A stretch of 64,000 nt of DNA from Flavihumibacter fluvii (GCF_018595675.2 NZ_CP092333.1:396001-460000); one strand, 5' to 3'. Shown: positions 16,771 through 26,051, counted from the stretch's first letter. Program-made: numbers and translations. Notes: a model not told the origin generated them from the sequence alone.

Positions 16771-18837
16771 ATGATCGGACCAGAAATTTTACAGAAAGCA
16801 TATTACCATATGTGCCTTGTGCAACATATGGCTGACATTTACGAACAGCATCGCACTGTTTGTAAGTATGTGCATTCAACGTCCCGCGGGCATGAAGCCA
16901 TCCAGCTTGCCCTCGCTTACCAGCTGGAGCCGGCAGATTTCGTGAGTCCGTATTACCGCGACGAAAGCCTTTTACTTGGCCTGGGCTTCACCCCCTACCA
17001 ACTCATGTTACAATTATTGGCCAAAGCAGATGATCCATTTTCCGGCGGCAGGGAATACTATAGCCACCCTAATGCAAAGGGCGCTGGCAAGCCAACGATC
17101 ATCCACCAGAGTAGCGCAACAGGTATGCAGGTTATTCCAACGACAGGCATAGCCCAGGGGGTAAAATTCCTTGAGCAATACCTGCCCGGCCAGCTAAAGA
17201 AAACGCGCTCCGGCGATTGGCCGGTGGTGGTTTGCTCCCTTGGTGATGCCAGCCTTACTGAAGGTGAAGTGAGTGAAGCCCTCCAATTTGCTGTTCTTAA
17301 GAAATTGCCTATCCTTTACCTGGTTCAGGATAACGGTTGGGGAATCAGTGCCCGCGCTGAAGAATCACGCATCATGGATGCCTGGGAATATGCGGCTGGT
17401 TTCCCCGGATTGGAAAGAATAAAGATCAATGGCAGCGATTTTGATGAATGTCATTTTAAGTTGGAACAAATCGTACGAACCATCCGCAGGGAACGCCGGC
17501 CATTTATCGTCCAGGCCAACGTACCCTTATTGGGCCACCATACCAGCGGGGTCAGGAGAGAGTTTTACCGCACGGCTGCAGACCTGGAAAAAGATGCAGC
17601 ACTGGATCCGCGCCTTATCCTCAGGAAAAGGCTTAAAACTATTGGTGTCAATGAAATTGAGTTGCTGGAAATAGAAAAAAGGGCGGAACAGGAGATCAGT
17701 ACCAGTTTTCAGCAAGCGATAGAAGCATCTGAGCCAGATCCGGCAACTGTAGCTGATTTTGTTTTTGTTCCAACCCCGGTCATTGAAGAAAAGGGACTTC
17801 GGGAACCCGGAGTCCGCGATAAAATCATGATGGTGGACGCAGCCTTGTTTGCGATCAGGGAAATTATGGAAGAATACCCCGAAGCGATATTTTACGGGCA
17901 GGATGTAGGCCGGCGCCTGGGTGGTGTTTTTCGCGAAGCTGCAACACTGGCTGAAAAATTCGGTGATCACAGAGTATTCAATACCGCTATACAGGAAGCC
18001 TATATCATTGGTTCAACTGTCGGGTTGAGTGCAGTTGGATTAAAGCCTATCGTCGAAGTGCAGTTTGGTGATTATATCTATCCCGGACTAAATCAACTGG
18101 TGTCAGAAATCGCTAAATCAGCTTACCTGAGCTGCGGGAAATTTCCTGTCCAGACCCTGATCAGGGTGCCTGTTGGTGCATATGGTGGTGGTGGCCCTTA
18201 CCATAGCGGCAGTATAGAATCAACCCTTTTATCTATCAAAGGGATTAAAGTGGTGTATCCGTCTAATGCTGCAGATATGAAGGGGTTGATGAAAGCTGCT
18301 TTCCTGGATCCTAATCCGGTGGTAATGCTTGAGCACAAAGGACTTTACTGGAGTAAACTCCCCGGTACTGAAACAGCAAGAATGGAAGAGCCTTCCTTCG
18401 ATTATATCATACCACTGGGCAAAGCGAGTATCGCACTGCCCGCATTTTCCTTGCGTGTAGAAGAAGGCAACAGCTGTTGCGTTATCACCTACGGCATGGG
18501 GGTGTATTGGGCAAAAGCAGCAGCTACAGCATTGCCTGGCCAGGTAGAAGTAATTGACCTTCGGTGTTTATATCCATTAGATGAGCAACTGGTATTTGAA
18601 ACAGTAAAAAGGCACGGTAAGTGTTTGGTGCTTACTGAAGAACAACAGAATAATTCCTTTGCCGAGGCACTGGCAGGAAGAATTGGCTACCACTGTTTTA
18701 AATGGTTGGATGCACCTGTAGAGGTAATGGGTGCCCTGAACCTCCCTGCAGTACCGATGAATATGGGACTGGAGGCTGCCATGTTACCCAATGCCGATAA
18801 ATTACGCATCCGCCTCGAAGCCTTATTGGACGCATAA
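16771..18837 (+). CDS. Thiamine-diphosphate E1 dehydrogenase, alpha and beta subunits fused
   Basis: The protein has 688 residues from ATG 16771. Residues about 1-330 are an E1 alpha subunit with HSTSRGHEAIQLALAY and the ThDP motif GDASLTEGEV to QDNGWGIS. Residues about 355-688 are an E1 beta subunit (FYGQDVGRRLGGVFREA, VEVQFGDYIYPG, PYHSGSIES). The set resembles branched-chain 2-oxoacid dehydrogenase E1, which oxidatively decarboxylates 2-oxoacids and passes the acyl group to an E2. No E2 or E3 gene is adjacent, so these would be supplied from elsewhere. A second, longer fusion lies at 56060. The two are distinct paralogues. Confidence 0.9.
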   Translation: MIGPEILQKAYYHMCLVQHMADIYEQHRTVCKYVHSTSRGHEAIQLALAYQLEPADFVSPYYRDESLLLGLGFTPYQLMLQLLAKADDPFSGGREYYSHPNAKGAGKPTIIHQSSATGMQVIPTTGIAQGVKFLEQYLPGQLKKTRSGDWPVVVCSLGDASLTEGEVSEALQFAVLKKLPILYLVQDNGWGISARAEESRIMDAWEYAAGFPGLERIKINGSDFDECHFKLEQIVRTIRRERRPFIVQANVPLLGHHTSGVRREFYRTAADLEKDAALDPRLILRKRLKTIGVNEIELLEIEKRAEQEISTSFQQAIEASEPDPATVADFVFVPTPVIEEKGLREPGVRDKIMMVDAALFAIREIMEEYPEAIFYGQDVGRRLGGVFREAATLAEKFGDHRVFNTAIQEAYIIGSTVGLSAVGLKPIVEVQFGDYIYPGLNQLVSEIAKSAYLSCGKFPVQTLIRVPVGAYGGGGPYHSGSIESTLLSIKGIKVVYPSNAADMKGLMKAAFLDPNPVVMLEHKGLYWSKLPGTETARMEEPSFDYIIPLGKASIALPAFSLRVEEGNSCCVITYGMGVYWAKAAATALPGQVEVIDLRCLYPLDEQLVFETVKRHGKCLVLTEEQQNNSFAEALAGRIGYHCFKWLDAPVEVMGALNLPAVPMNMGLEAAMLPNADKLRIRLEALLDA

Positions 18838-18858
18838 TTAATGCCATTATTCCTTTCT

Positions 18859-18885
18859 TCCTGTCAATTTTCCACTGCTGTATTT
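18859..18885 (+). promoter_or_regulatory. Element shared upstream of both transposase-like genes (copy 1)
   Basis: Ungapped alignment by eye with 25230-25256 gives 23 identities in 27 positions. The core TTTTCCACTG-N-TGTATTT is identical apart from the N. It lies 66 bases upstream of the ATG at 18952. No TAnnTTTG box sits at the expected distance. It may be a regulator-binding site or a remnant of an ancestral transposon end. Confidence 0.55.
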
Positions 18886-18951
18886 CCTTTTGTATAGCTT
18901 GATTATTTGTTGCAGATTCATAGTAATAAAAATGAATTACATCAAATTTGC

Positions 18952-19506
18952 ATGGCCAATAGAATTTTAAAAGGCGCGCATATTTCTGAACGAAAGTTCA
19001 GGGAATTGGTCAAGCTGTTCAGTGAGGATCTCACAGCAACTCAAATATCAAGTATCACCAGTCTTAGCCGCATTACCATCAATCAATACCTGAAAAAAAT
19101 AAGGGAAGCCATTGCATTACATTGTGAATTACAAGCTCAAAATACATGGCCGCAAAAAGGTAAATGGCCAATGAGTTCCAGGTATGGTATTATTCGATCA
19201 AACCAGCGGTTATCTGCAATTCCTTTATCAACAGAGCAGCAATATAATAGCTGTCCTGATTTTATTGCGATCGCAGATTTCAAAAGCTGGAAATTGTTTC
19301 GCCTTCCTGAAAACCTGGACGCAAACGGAAGACCAGTAATGGATCAGATGTCCGCTTTTTGGGGATTGACTAAAAACCGGTTGCATAAATTCAGGGGCTT
19401 GCATGCAGCATCCATTTACCTGCATGTCAAAGAATGTGAGTTCCGGTATAATTACAGGCACCATAATTTAAATGAACTCCTGCTCGAGATACTTTTGAAA
19501 AACTGA
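18952..19506 (+). CDS. IS1595-type transposase-derived DNA-binding protein, catalytically degenerate (copy 1)
   Basis: The protein has 184 residues from ATG 18952; the in-frame TTG at 18907 was rejected because the paralogue at 25346 aligns from this ATG. Residues 8-58 form a helix-turn-helix block (SERKFRELVKLF, LTATQISSITSLSRITIN) like the N-terminus of IS1595/ISXO2 transposases. Residues 134-170 match their C-terminus (SAFWGLTKNRLHKFRGL, YLHVKECEFRYN). Between them the catalytic core is shortened: no DExYFG-type first aspartate is seen, and the third catalytic residue, normally E before SFW, is S134. No inverted repeats bracket it. It is probably a domesticated protein, perhaps a regulator of the adjacent SusCD operon (inference). 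Confidence 0.75.
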   Translation: MANRILKGAHISERKFRELVKLFSEDLTATQISSITSLSRITINQYLKKIREAIALHCELQAQNTWPQKGKWPMSSRYGIIRSNQRLSAIPLSTEQQYNSCPDFIAIADFKSWKLFRLPENLDANGRPVMDQMSAFWGLTKNRLHKFRGLHAASIYLHVKECEFRYNYRHHNLNELLLEILLKN

Positions 19507-19872
19507 TCGGGTATTTGCCATTCATGCAAAGTATTCGCCATTTGTCAATGTTGCTATAGTCCCATCATGATAAGAGATTTTTTCGGGATGTCATGAAAGC
19601 CTTAATGGTATTGCGTTTCATTGGTTTGTTATTAAAACAATAAGAATTTTCGAGTGGTTAATTTTTTTTTAACGAAAAAATCCTGCCAAGTTTTCATCTG
19701 TTTTCCTCTCATACCAGATTTACTCCATTGGTGCAATTTTCTTTGTCATTTTTTTTCTGACAATTGATCAGGCTGTTATCCGAAGTTTTCATGAACGATA
19801 ATGCCGGCAAATAATTGAAGGCAGTTCAACTTTACTATTCGGATAATTTTATTCTGAAAAAACTATCTGTCT
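19507..19872. other. Intergenic region upstream of second susC with weak copies of the shared element
   Basis: There is no gene in these 366 bases. At 19681-19703 TCCTGCCAAGTTTTCATCTG resembles the left part of the element at 18859. At 19724-19740 TCCATTGGTGCAATTTT resembles its core (TCCACTGGTGTATTTT in the 25230 copy). Both are weaker than the 18859/25230 pair. There is no terminator after the transposase-like gene, so read-through into susC is possible. Confidence 0.45.
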
Positions 19873-22800
19873 ATGAAGAAAATTATAAGCCTTTGGTTGT
19901 TCATGCTATTCGCTATTGCAGAGATGAAAGGCCAGGGGCGGACGCTTACCGGAAGAGTTACAGATGCTAAAACAGGGGTGCCTATAATTGGCGTAACTGT
20001 TTCTGTAAAAGGTGGCAAGGCTGCCACCCAAACCAATAATGAAGGTATATATCGCCTTGCTGATGTGCCTGAGGGGAGTAGCCTCATTTTTTCGTTTATC
20101 AGTTACCGGTCATTTGAAAGGAAAGTTTTATCTGGTACCACACTCGATGTTGCATTGGAGGAAGAAGCCAGCCAGATGAATGAAGTAATTGTTACAGCCA
20201 ATGCCATTAAGCGCGAAGCCAGGAGTCTTGGTTACGCTACCTCTACCATTAAAAATGATGAACTCACCAGGGGTAAAGACCGAAGCGTATTAAACTCCCT
20301 GCAGGGTAAAGTGGCTGGTGTTCAGATCACAGGAAGCTCAGGCGGTGTGGGTAGTTCTACCAGGATCGTATTTCGCGGTGGCACTTCACTCATCGGAAAT
20401 AACCAGGCTTTGATGGTAGTGGATGGTATACCGATTGATAATTCCCAGATTGATACAAAGGATAACCTGAACAACCAGGTTGATGCCGGTAACCGGGGTA
20501 ATGACCTGAACCCGGATGATATTGAAGCTGTTACTGTGCTGAAAGGTCCGGCTGCCGCAGCCTTGTATGGCAGCAGGGCTTCTAACGGTGCCCTTATCAT
20601 TACCACCAAATCGGGCAAACTTAAAGGGGGTAAGAAAACTGAAATCATCGTGAGCAGTGCATACAACCAGGAATCGATTTTACGCCTGCCGGAATTTCAG
20701 AATGAGTATGGCCAGGGTGGCAAGAAAGAACCTGACTCCAGGGAGAATTTCAGTTGGGGTCCCAAATTTGATGGAAAGGTAAAACCATGGGGACAACAGA
20801 TTGGCGATTCCATCCGGGTTAAACCATATGTCGGATTGAAAGACAACGTGAAGGAATTTTTCGATTACGGTCACACGTTTAATAATGGCGTTTCCTTTTC
20901 ACAGAATAATGATAATTCAGCCTATTTTGTATCATTCAATAACCTCGACCAGCAGGGTGTAATGCCTGGTACAGCGTATAACCGTACTTCAGTACGCCTC
21001 AATGGAAGTACAGAATTTGCCCATAATTTTTATAGCAGTGCCAGCGTGAATTATGTCAGGGCTACCGGCGACCTTTCTACACAGGGCCAGGGAGCTTCAC
21101 CTTATGAACAGATCTTGCAAACCCCCCGTGATATCTCGCTGTTGGAACTTAAGGATTACCGGAATAAGTTTAACGACCTCTATGGGTACTATGGTGCATA
21201 TACAGTGAACCCCTGGTATTTCCTGGGCGAAGATGCCTATAAATCAGCCGTTGACCGTTTACTGGCTAACGTGCAGGTTGGGTATAAACCGGTAAAATGG
21301 ATGGACATCAATTACCGGATCGGTACAGATTTTTCTGCCGATAAACGCCGCCAGAATGTTTCTAAAAGGGTGATAACCGATCCGTTAAACCAGAATTACG
21401 GTAACCGCTATGATGGCAAATATGAAGAAACCAGTATCGATATTCGTGAGTTTACTTCCGACCTGATGATCAGTGGAAAAAGGAAACTGGGCGAAAACCT
21501 GAGTTTGTCGGTATTGTTAGGGCACAACGTAAGGAGCCGCGATTTTTCGAGCCAGATCAGTACTGCGAACGGACTGGTGGTGCCCGGTGTTTATAACCTT
21601 GCTAACTCCAAGAACAGGCCAACCACCAGTAACCAGATCATTAACCGCAGGCTTTGGGGCATATATACTGATATAAATTTCGCCTACAAAAATTACCTTT
21701 TCTTTGGTATCACTGCCCGGAATGACTGGTCTTCCACTTTGCCGGATGGCAACAATAGTTTCTTTTATCCCAGTGTAAATGCCTCTCTGGTATTCAGTGA
21801 ATTATTCAAACTACCTGAATTCATTACCTATGGCAAATTGCGTGGAAGCATTGCACAGGTGGGTAATGATGCCCCGCCATATGCCCTTCAATCGGTATTT
21901 GAATCAGGTACTGTAACTGATGGTTATGCGAATTCTAAGCTCAATTTTCCTTTGAATGGTGTGCCGGGATTTACGCAGGGCGATGTTATTGGTAACCCTA
22001 ACCTGAGACCGGAAATCACAACATCTTTCGAAGGAGGGATAGACCTTGGACTATTTAATGACCGGGTCGGCATAGAAGCAACAATATATTCAAATGAAAG
22101 CCGCGACCAGATTCTTACAGTACCCATTGCAGCAAGTTCAGGATTTACCAGCCAGACCCTGAATGCGGGTTCTATCACCAATAAAGGCATCGAACTCCTT
22201 TTAAGGGCACAACCTGTGCGTACCCGGAATTTTACCTGGGAAATAACAGGAACCTATACACGAAACAGGAGCCGTGTGAATGAATTATTCCCTGGTGTTG
22301 AACAGATTGAACTGGGTGGTTTTGTAGGTGCCACTTTAGTTGCAAAAGTAGGTCAACCATATGGCACCTTCTTTGGCGCCGGGTTCCTCAAAGATCCTGA
22401 GGGAAGGGTAGTAGTGGATGAAGCTACCGGTTATCCCATTACAGACCCGGTCGCGAAAACACATGGTAGTATTCAACCTGATTATATGGCCAGTTTGTTG
22501 AATTCATTCAGCTTCAAAGGATTTACATTCACCTTTTTACTCGATGGCAGGAAAGGTGGGGTATTATATTCCCGCACAAGATCTCTGCAAACCTTTGTGG
22601 GTACGGATCCACGTACATTATATAACAACCGTGATGCTTTTGTTGTACCAAATAGTGTGATCCAGACAGCAGATGGAAAATTCCAGGCAAATACAGTACC
22701 TGTTTTGGATGCGCAGGATTACTGGACAAACTATGTGGCTAATAATGCCATTGACCAACTGATCGATGCCAGTTTCCTTAAACTGCGCGAAGTAAGCATC

Positions 22801-23016
22801 AACTACCGTATTCCAAAAAGTTGGATTCAAAACTGGCCTGTAACGGCTATCCAGGTTGGCTTGAGCGGAAGAAACCTCTTCCTCTGGACACCAGCTGAAA
22901 ATACCTATTCAGATCCGGAAGCCAGTTCATTCGGAACAAGTAACATCCAGGGTTTTGAATATGGTACAATCCCATCGATCCGCAGTTATGGCGCTAACCT
23001 GAAACTGATTTTCTAA
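19873..23016 (+). CDS. SusC/RagA-type TonB-linked outer membrane transporter (second locus)
   Basis: A 1047-residue protein with signal peptide MKKIISLWLFMLFAIAEMKG. A carboxypeptidase-regulatory-like domain follows at about residues 23-98 (LTGRVTDAKTGVPIIGV). A TonB plug is at about 110-240 with VLKGPAAAALYGSRASNGAL, and the rest is barrel, ending LKLIF. There is no STN domain. It forms a SusCD importer with the next gene, whose ATG is 16 bases after its stop. The locus is bracketed by two transposase-derived genes. No enzyme gene accompanies it, so the substrate is unknown. Confidence 0.95.
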   Translation: MKKIISLWLFMLFAIAEMKGQGRTLTGRVTDAKTGVPIIGVTVSVKGGKAATQTNNEGIYRLADVPEGSSLIFSFISYRSFERKVLSGTTLDVALEEEASQMNEVIVTANAIKREARSLGYATSTIKNDELTRGKDRSVLNSLQGKVAGVQITGSSGGVGSSTRIVFRGGTSLIGNNQALMVVDGIPIDNSQIDTKDNLNNQVDAGNRGNDLNPDDIEAVTVLKGPAAAALYGSRASNGALIITTKSGKLKGGKKTEIIVSSAYNQESILRLPEFQNEYGQGGKKEPDSRENFSWGPKFDGKVKPWGQQIGDSIRVKPYVGLKDNVKEFFDYGHTFNNGVSFSQNNDNSAYFVSFNNLDQQGVMPGTAYNRTSVRLNGSTEFAHNFYSSASVNYVRATGDLSTQGQGASPYEQILQTPRDISLLELKDYRNKFNDLYGYYGAYTVNPWYFLGEDAYKSAVDRLLANVQVGYKPVKWMDINYRIGTDFSADKRRQNVSKRVITDPLNQNYGNRYDGKYEETSIDIREFTSDLMISGKRKLGENLSLSVLLGHNVRSRDFSSQISTANGLVVPGVYNLANSKNRPTTSNQIINRRLWGIYTDINFAYKNYLFFGITARNDWSSTLPDGNNSFFYPSVNASLVFSELFKLPEFITYGKLRGSIAQVGNDAPPYALQSVFESGTVTDGYANSKLNFPLNGVPGFTQGDVIGNPNLRPEITTSFEGGIDLGLFNDRVGIEATIYSNESRDQILTVPIAASSGFTSQTLNAGSITNKGIELLLRAQPVRTRNFTWEITGTYTRNRSRVNELFPGVEQIELGGFVGATLVAKVGQPYGTFFGAGFLKDPEGRVVVDEATGYPITDPVAKTHGSIQPDYMASLLNSFSFKGFTFTFLLDGRKGGVLYSRTRSLQTFVGTDPRTLYNNRDAFVVPNSVIQTADGKFQANTVPVLDAQDYWTNYVANNAIDQLIDASFLKLREVSINYRIPKSWIQNWPVTAIQVGLSGRNLFLWTPAENTYSDPEASSFGTSNIQGFEYGTIPSIRSYGANLKLIF

Positions 23017-23032
23017 TTGAAAAAAAGAAACA

Positions 23033-24544
23033 ATGCTACGCAAGAATAAATTCTTCCATTCCTTTACCCTGGCTTTTGCACTGCTTACCTTTAGCAGTTG
23101 CAGCAAGGATTTTTTAGACATCAATACAGACCCGAATAACCCAACAAGGGCAACCGTTGACCTCGTATTACCAACTGCACTTGGCGTAAGCGCCTATAAC
23201 CTGGGCAACGGTTACCAGATATTAGGTGGCTTATGGGGGCAATTCTGGACCCAGGGACCCACTGCCAGCCAGTATAAACAAATTGACCAGTATTCCATTA
23301 ACAGCACCAGTTACGGCCGCCAATGGGAAAGTGTATATTCCGGTCCGCTCAGCGATTTTAAATACCTGGTTGATGAAGGTACCCGCACCGGCCAGAATAA
23401 TTATGCCGCCATAGGTAAAATCATGCAGGCATATATTTTCCAGGTAATGACCGACCTGCATGGCGATATACCTTTTTCAGAGGCGCTATCTGCCAATGAA
23501 GGAAATTCAAAACCCAAATTTGATACGCAGGAACAGGTATATGATGGACTTATTGTATTGCTAGACCAGGGGATTGCATTGATTGACGAACAGTCTTCCC
23601 AGCATCCGACATCAGATGATTTTTTCTTTAATGGTGATATGCACCTTTGGAAAAAATTTGCCAATACGCTGAAGCTGAAAATCTTCCTCCGGCAAGCCTA
23701 TACTCGTCCTGCAGTTGCAGAAGCAGGTGTCAAAGCCTTATATGCAGCATCTGCAGAATTCATCGATTACCAGGAAGACGCACTGGTGCCCTTTAATACA
23801 GAGCAGTTTAACCAGAATCCATTGTTTGCCACCTACCAGACATTAACCAGCGATAACCTGATCGCCAGTAATACAGTGTTGAACTACCTGGAGGCAACCA
23901 ATGACCCTCGTACCGATGTATTTTTTTCCAGGGCAACCGCCGCACCAAATGCCGGAAGCCATGCGGGTATCGACCAGGGTAACGGACCAAATTTATTGGG
24001 CAACCAAAATGCCAATAGTTATTCAAGGCCCGGTCCGGCAGTAGGTGGCCCAATAACTGCAGATGAACCAGATGGTGGTGCAGCCGCACCTGTGATATTT
24101 ATGAGTTCAGCCGAGAGTTATTTTTTGCAGGCTGAGGCTGTTGCCCGGGGATGGGGCGATGGCGATGCCAGGCAATTATATGAAGATGGCATCCTGCTCT
24201 CATTTTTACATTGGGACATTTCTGAAACAGCCTATGGTAATTATGTTTCGCAAGCTGCAGTTAAATTTCCGGAGGGTGGATCAGCAGAGCAAAAAATACA
24301 ACAGATCATCACCCAGAAATGGGTCAGTTTCTGTGGTACTGAGAACCTCGAAGCATGGAATGAATGGCGTCGTACAGGATACCCGGATATTTTCGAAATC
24401 TCTGCTACAACCAGTATAGGAAATATTTTCCCGGTGCGTATTTTATATGCAGATTCTGAAGTGAGCCGCAATCCCAATACTCCGGCACAGAAAACCGTGA
24501 AAGATAAAATATGGTGGGATGTAAATACAAGCGGACAAAATTAA
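23033..24544 (+). CDS. SusD/RagB-family nutrient-binding lipoprotein (second locus)
   Basis: The protein has 503 residues and a lipoprotein signal MLRKNKFFHSFTLAFALLTF with lipobox FSSC. It begins with the family block DFLDINTDPNNPT, then IMQAYIFQVMTDLHGDIPFSEAL and LWKKFANTLKLKIFLR, all of the SusD-like_2 subgroup. The C-terminus KDKIWWDVN is the usual end. It binds substrate on the cell surface as a lid over the SusC of this operon. It is similar in layout to the SusD at 6753 but clearly diverged. Confidence 0.94.
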   Translation: MLRKNKFFHSFTLAFALLTFSSCSKDFLDINTDPNNPTRATVDLVLPTALGVSAYNLGNGYQILGGLWGQFWTQGPTASQYKQIDQYSINSTSYGRQWESVYSGPLSDFKYLVDEGTRTGQNNYAAIGKIMQAYIFQVMTDLHGDIPFSEALSANEGNSKPKFDTQEQVYDGLIVLLDQGIALIDEQSSQHPTSDDFFFNGDMHLWKKFANTLKLKIFLRQAYTRPAVAEAGVKALYAASAEFIDYQEDALVPFNTEQFNQNPLFATYQTLTSDNLIASNTVLNYLEATNDPRTDVFFSRATAAPNAGSHAGIDQGNGPNLLGNQNANSYSRPGPAVGGPITADEPDGGAAAPVIFMSSAESYFLQAEAVARGWGDGDARQLYEDGILLSFLHWDISETAYGNYVSQAAVKFPEGGSAEQKIQQIITQKWVSFCGTENLEAWNEWRRTGYPDIFEISATTSIGNIFPVRILYADSEVSRNPNTPAQKTVKDKIWWDVNTSGQN

Positions 24545-24566
24545 TCTATTTAAAAAAAGGAACATC

Positions 24567-25208
24567 ATGCGAAAGCAAATTATAATTATATGGCTGACCA
24601 GTATCATGGTAACCCTGTCCATCGCATCCTGTAAAAAGGAAACTACAGCTGCTGTTTCGAAAGAAGTTGCTGTAAGTTATCCTGAAATCACTTTGAAAGG
24701 GGATGAAATTGTGATATTACCTGTTGGTGGAACCTTTACGGAAGCAGGTGCTATTTTAAAGGATGATATCACCGGGGCCGAATCTGACCTGCAGCCGGTT
24801 TCAAATAATGTAAATACTGCTGTACCCGGGCTTTATGTAGTGTTATATACAGCTGCAAATGCCAATGGATTTGAAACAACTGTGGGCCGTAAAGTTGCTG
24901 TAACAAGTGTTACGGGTACCTCCAATATTGCCGGTGAATTTATAAGGCCAGCAACCGGAGTCGCTATGACTATCGACCAGTTATCTGAAGGCGTGTACAA
25001 GATCACCAATCCGGGTGGAGCCGGGGTGGGGGCAGCTACTATCGTATATATGGTGGAAACGGAAAAGGATGTGTATAGCTGCCCGGAACAACCTAATGAT
25101 GCAGGATTTATGGCCTTAGAGGATATTGAATTTTCTGAGAACGGAGCTGTTTGGCGGGTATTAAATGCAGGGTATGGTTCGCAGCTACGGTCTTTTGTCC
25201 GGCAATAA
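24567..25208 (+). CDS. Lipoprotein with DUF5011-like Ig domain, SusCD-associated
   Basis: The protein has 213 residues and a lipobox (IASC) after MRKQIIIIWLTSIMVTLS. Residues about 35-115 match a bacterial Ig-like DUF5011 pattern: PEITLKGDEIVILPVGGTF, TEAGAILKDDITGAES, PGLYVVLYTAANANGFETT. The C-terminal part (about 118-213) is beta-rich and resembles the small ligand-binding domains that follow DUF5011 in surface lipoproteins. It lies 22 bases after susD and is the last member of the operon before the second transposase-like gene, 137 bases away. It is probably a surface-binding accessory. Confidence 0.7.
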   Translation: MRKQIIIIWLTSIMVTLSIASCKKETTAAVSKEVAVSYPEITLKGDEIVILPVGGTFTEAGAILKDDITGAESDLQPVSNNVNTAVPGLYVVLYTAANANGFETTVGRKVAVTSVTGTSNIAGEFIRPATGVAMTIDQLSEGVYKITNPGGAGVGAATIVYMVETEKDVYSCPEQPNDAGFMALEDIEFSENGAVWRVLNAGYGSQLRSFVRQ

Positions 25209-25229
25209 ACAATCACTACTGTTAGTTCA

Positions 25230-25256
25230 TCCTGTTTTTTTTCCACTGGTGTATTT
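25230..25256 (+). promoter_or_regulatory. Element shared upstream of both transposase-like genes (copy 2)
   Basis: This copy has TCCTGT, a T-run, then TTCCACTGGTGTATTT; 23 of 27 positions equal the copy at 18859. It starts 21 bases after the lipoprotein gene stop and ends 89 bases before the ATG at 25346. Further down, CGAAG-AA-CTTCG at 25296-25307 is a small inverted repeat. Confidence 0.55.
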
Positions 25257-25345
25257 TATGTTTTTGGAACCCGATAATCTGTGCATATTTAACTCCGAAG
25301 AACTTCGTAATTAGTAACCATCCTGTTGTAACCAAACTTATCCAG

Positions 25346-25996
25346 ATGAAAAATAAAATGCTTAAAGGGGCACATCTGTCAGAACGCAAATGCAGGGAAA
25401 TTGTGAACCTGTTTTGTGAAGACCTGACTGCTACACAAATTGCTGCGATCACCGGCGTCAGCCGGGTTACCATTAATGCATATGTGAAAATGATCCGGAC
25501 GAGGCTGGCTTTGTTTTGTGAGGAGGCTTTCCCTGTTGAACATAAGCCTGATAATTCAATTACTTTAACTCTTAGCGGCGATGAATTGCCAAAGACGCCC
25601 TACTATGGTTTTATGCGGCATGACGGCCAGGTCTTTTCAACCGGACTCACTTCAATGAGCAAGGAACTGGTCTTGAACTGGCAGCGGCAGGTGAGTGGAA
25701 TGCAACCTGCAACCATGGAAGCAATACACGCAGTTGCTGATTTTACAAATTGGCGGTTGTATCGTCGCGATATCTTTAATAATTACCCAATTAAGACTGC
25801 TTCCGATGATATATCCGGCTTCTGGGGCCTGACCCGGAACCGATTGATGAAATTCCGTGGATTAAACAGGAATACCCTCTACCTGCATATCAAGGAATGC
25901 GAGTTCAGGTTTAATCACCGTAATGAGGACCTGCAGTTGAAACTACTTCAAATGATCAGTAAGCATCCCCTGCACGAAACACAATACAGGGCATAA
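25346..25996 (+). CDS. IS1595-type transposase-derived DNA-binding protein, catalytically degenerate (copy 2)
   Basis: The protein has 216 residues. The first 58 residues share 38 identities with the copy at 18952, including LKGAH, EDLTATQI and the SRxTIN recognition helix. Residues 157-191 share 24 of 35 positions (FWGLTxNRLxKFRGL, KECEFRxN). The middle is more complete than in copy 1 (YYGFMRHDGQVFSTG corresponds to the FGLLKRGGKVY part of IS1595 transposases). The first DDE aspartate is still not visible, and the catalytic glutamate is replaced by S157. D132 in AVADF may be the remaining acidic residue. It ends at a strong terminator. It is probably a domesticated protein with a DNA-binding role. 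Confidence 0.75.
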   Translation: MKNKMLKGAHLSERKCREIVNLFCEDLTATQIAAITGVSRVTINAYVKMIRTRLALFCEEAFPVEHKPDNSITLTLSGDELPKTPYYGFMRHDGQVFSTGLTSMSKELVLNWQRQVSGMQPATMEAIHAVADFTNWRLYRRDIFNNYPIKTASDDISGFWGLTRNRLMKFRGLNRNTLYLHIKECEFRFNHRNEDLQLKLLQMISKHPLHETQYRA

Positions 25997-26021
25997 ATTT
26001 TTATTTTCTCATGTGTGTAAC

Positions 26022-26051
26022 GCGGGTAGTTTCTACTACCTGCTTTTTTTT
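26022..26051 (+). terminator. Rho-independent terminator after the second transposase-like gene
   Basis: GCGGGTAGT (26022-26030) pairs with ACTACCTGC (26035-26043), one G-T wobble, loop TTCT, followed by eight T. It closes the locus that starts at 18952. Confidence 0.9.

Noticed and set aside
18838-26051. A composite transposon bounded by the two transposase-like genes
   Set aside because: Both genes point the same way, the shared element occurs only at the 5' side of each, and no terminal inverted repeat or target duplication was seen at the outer ends. A resident operon with two domesticated genes fits better.
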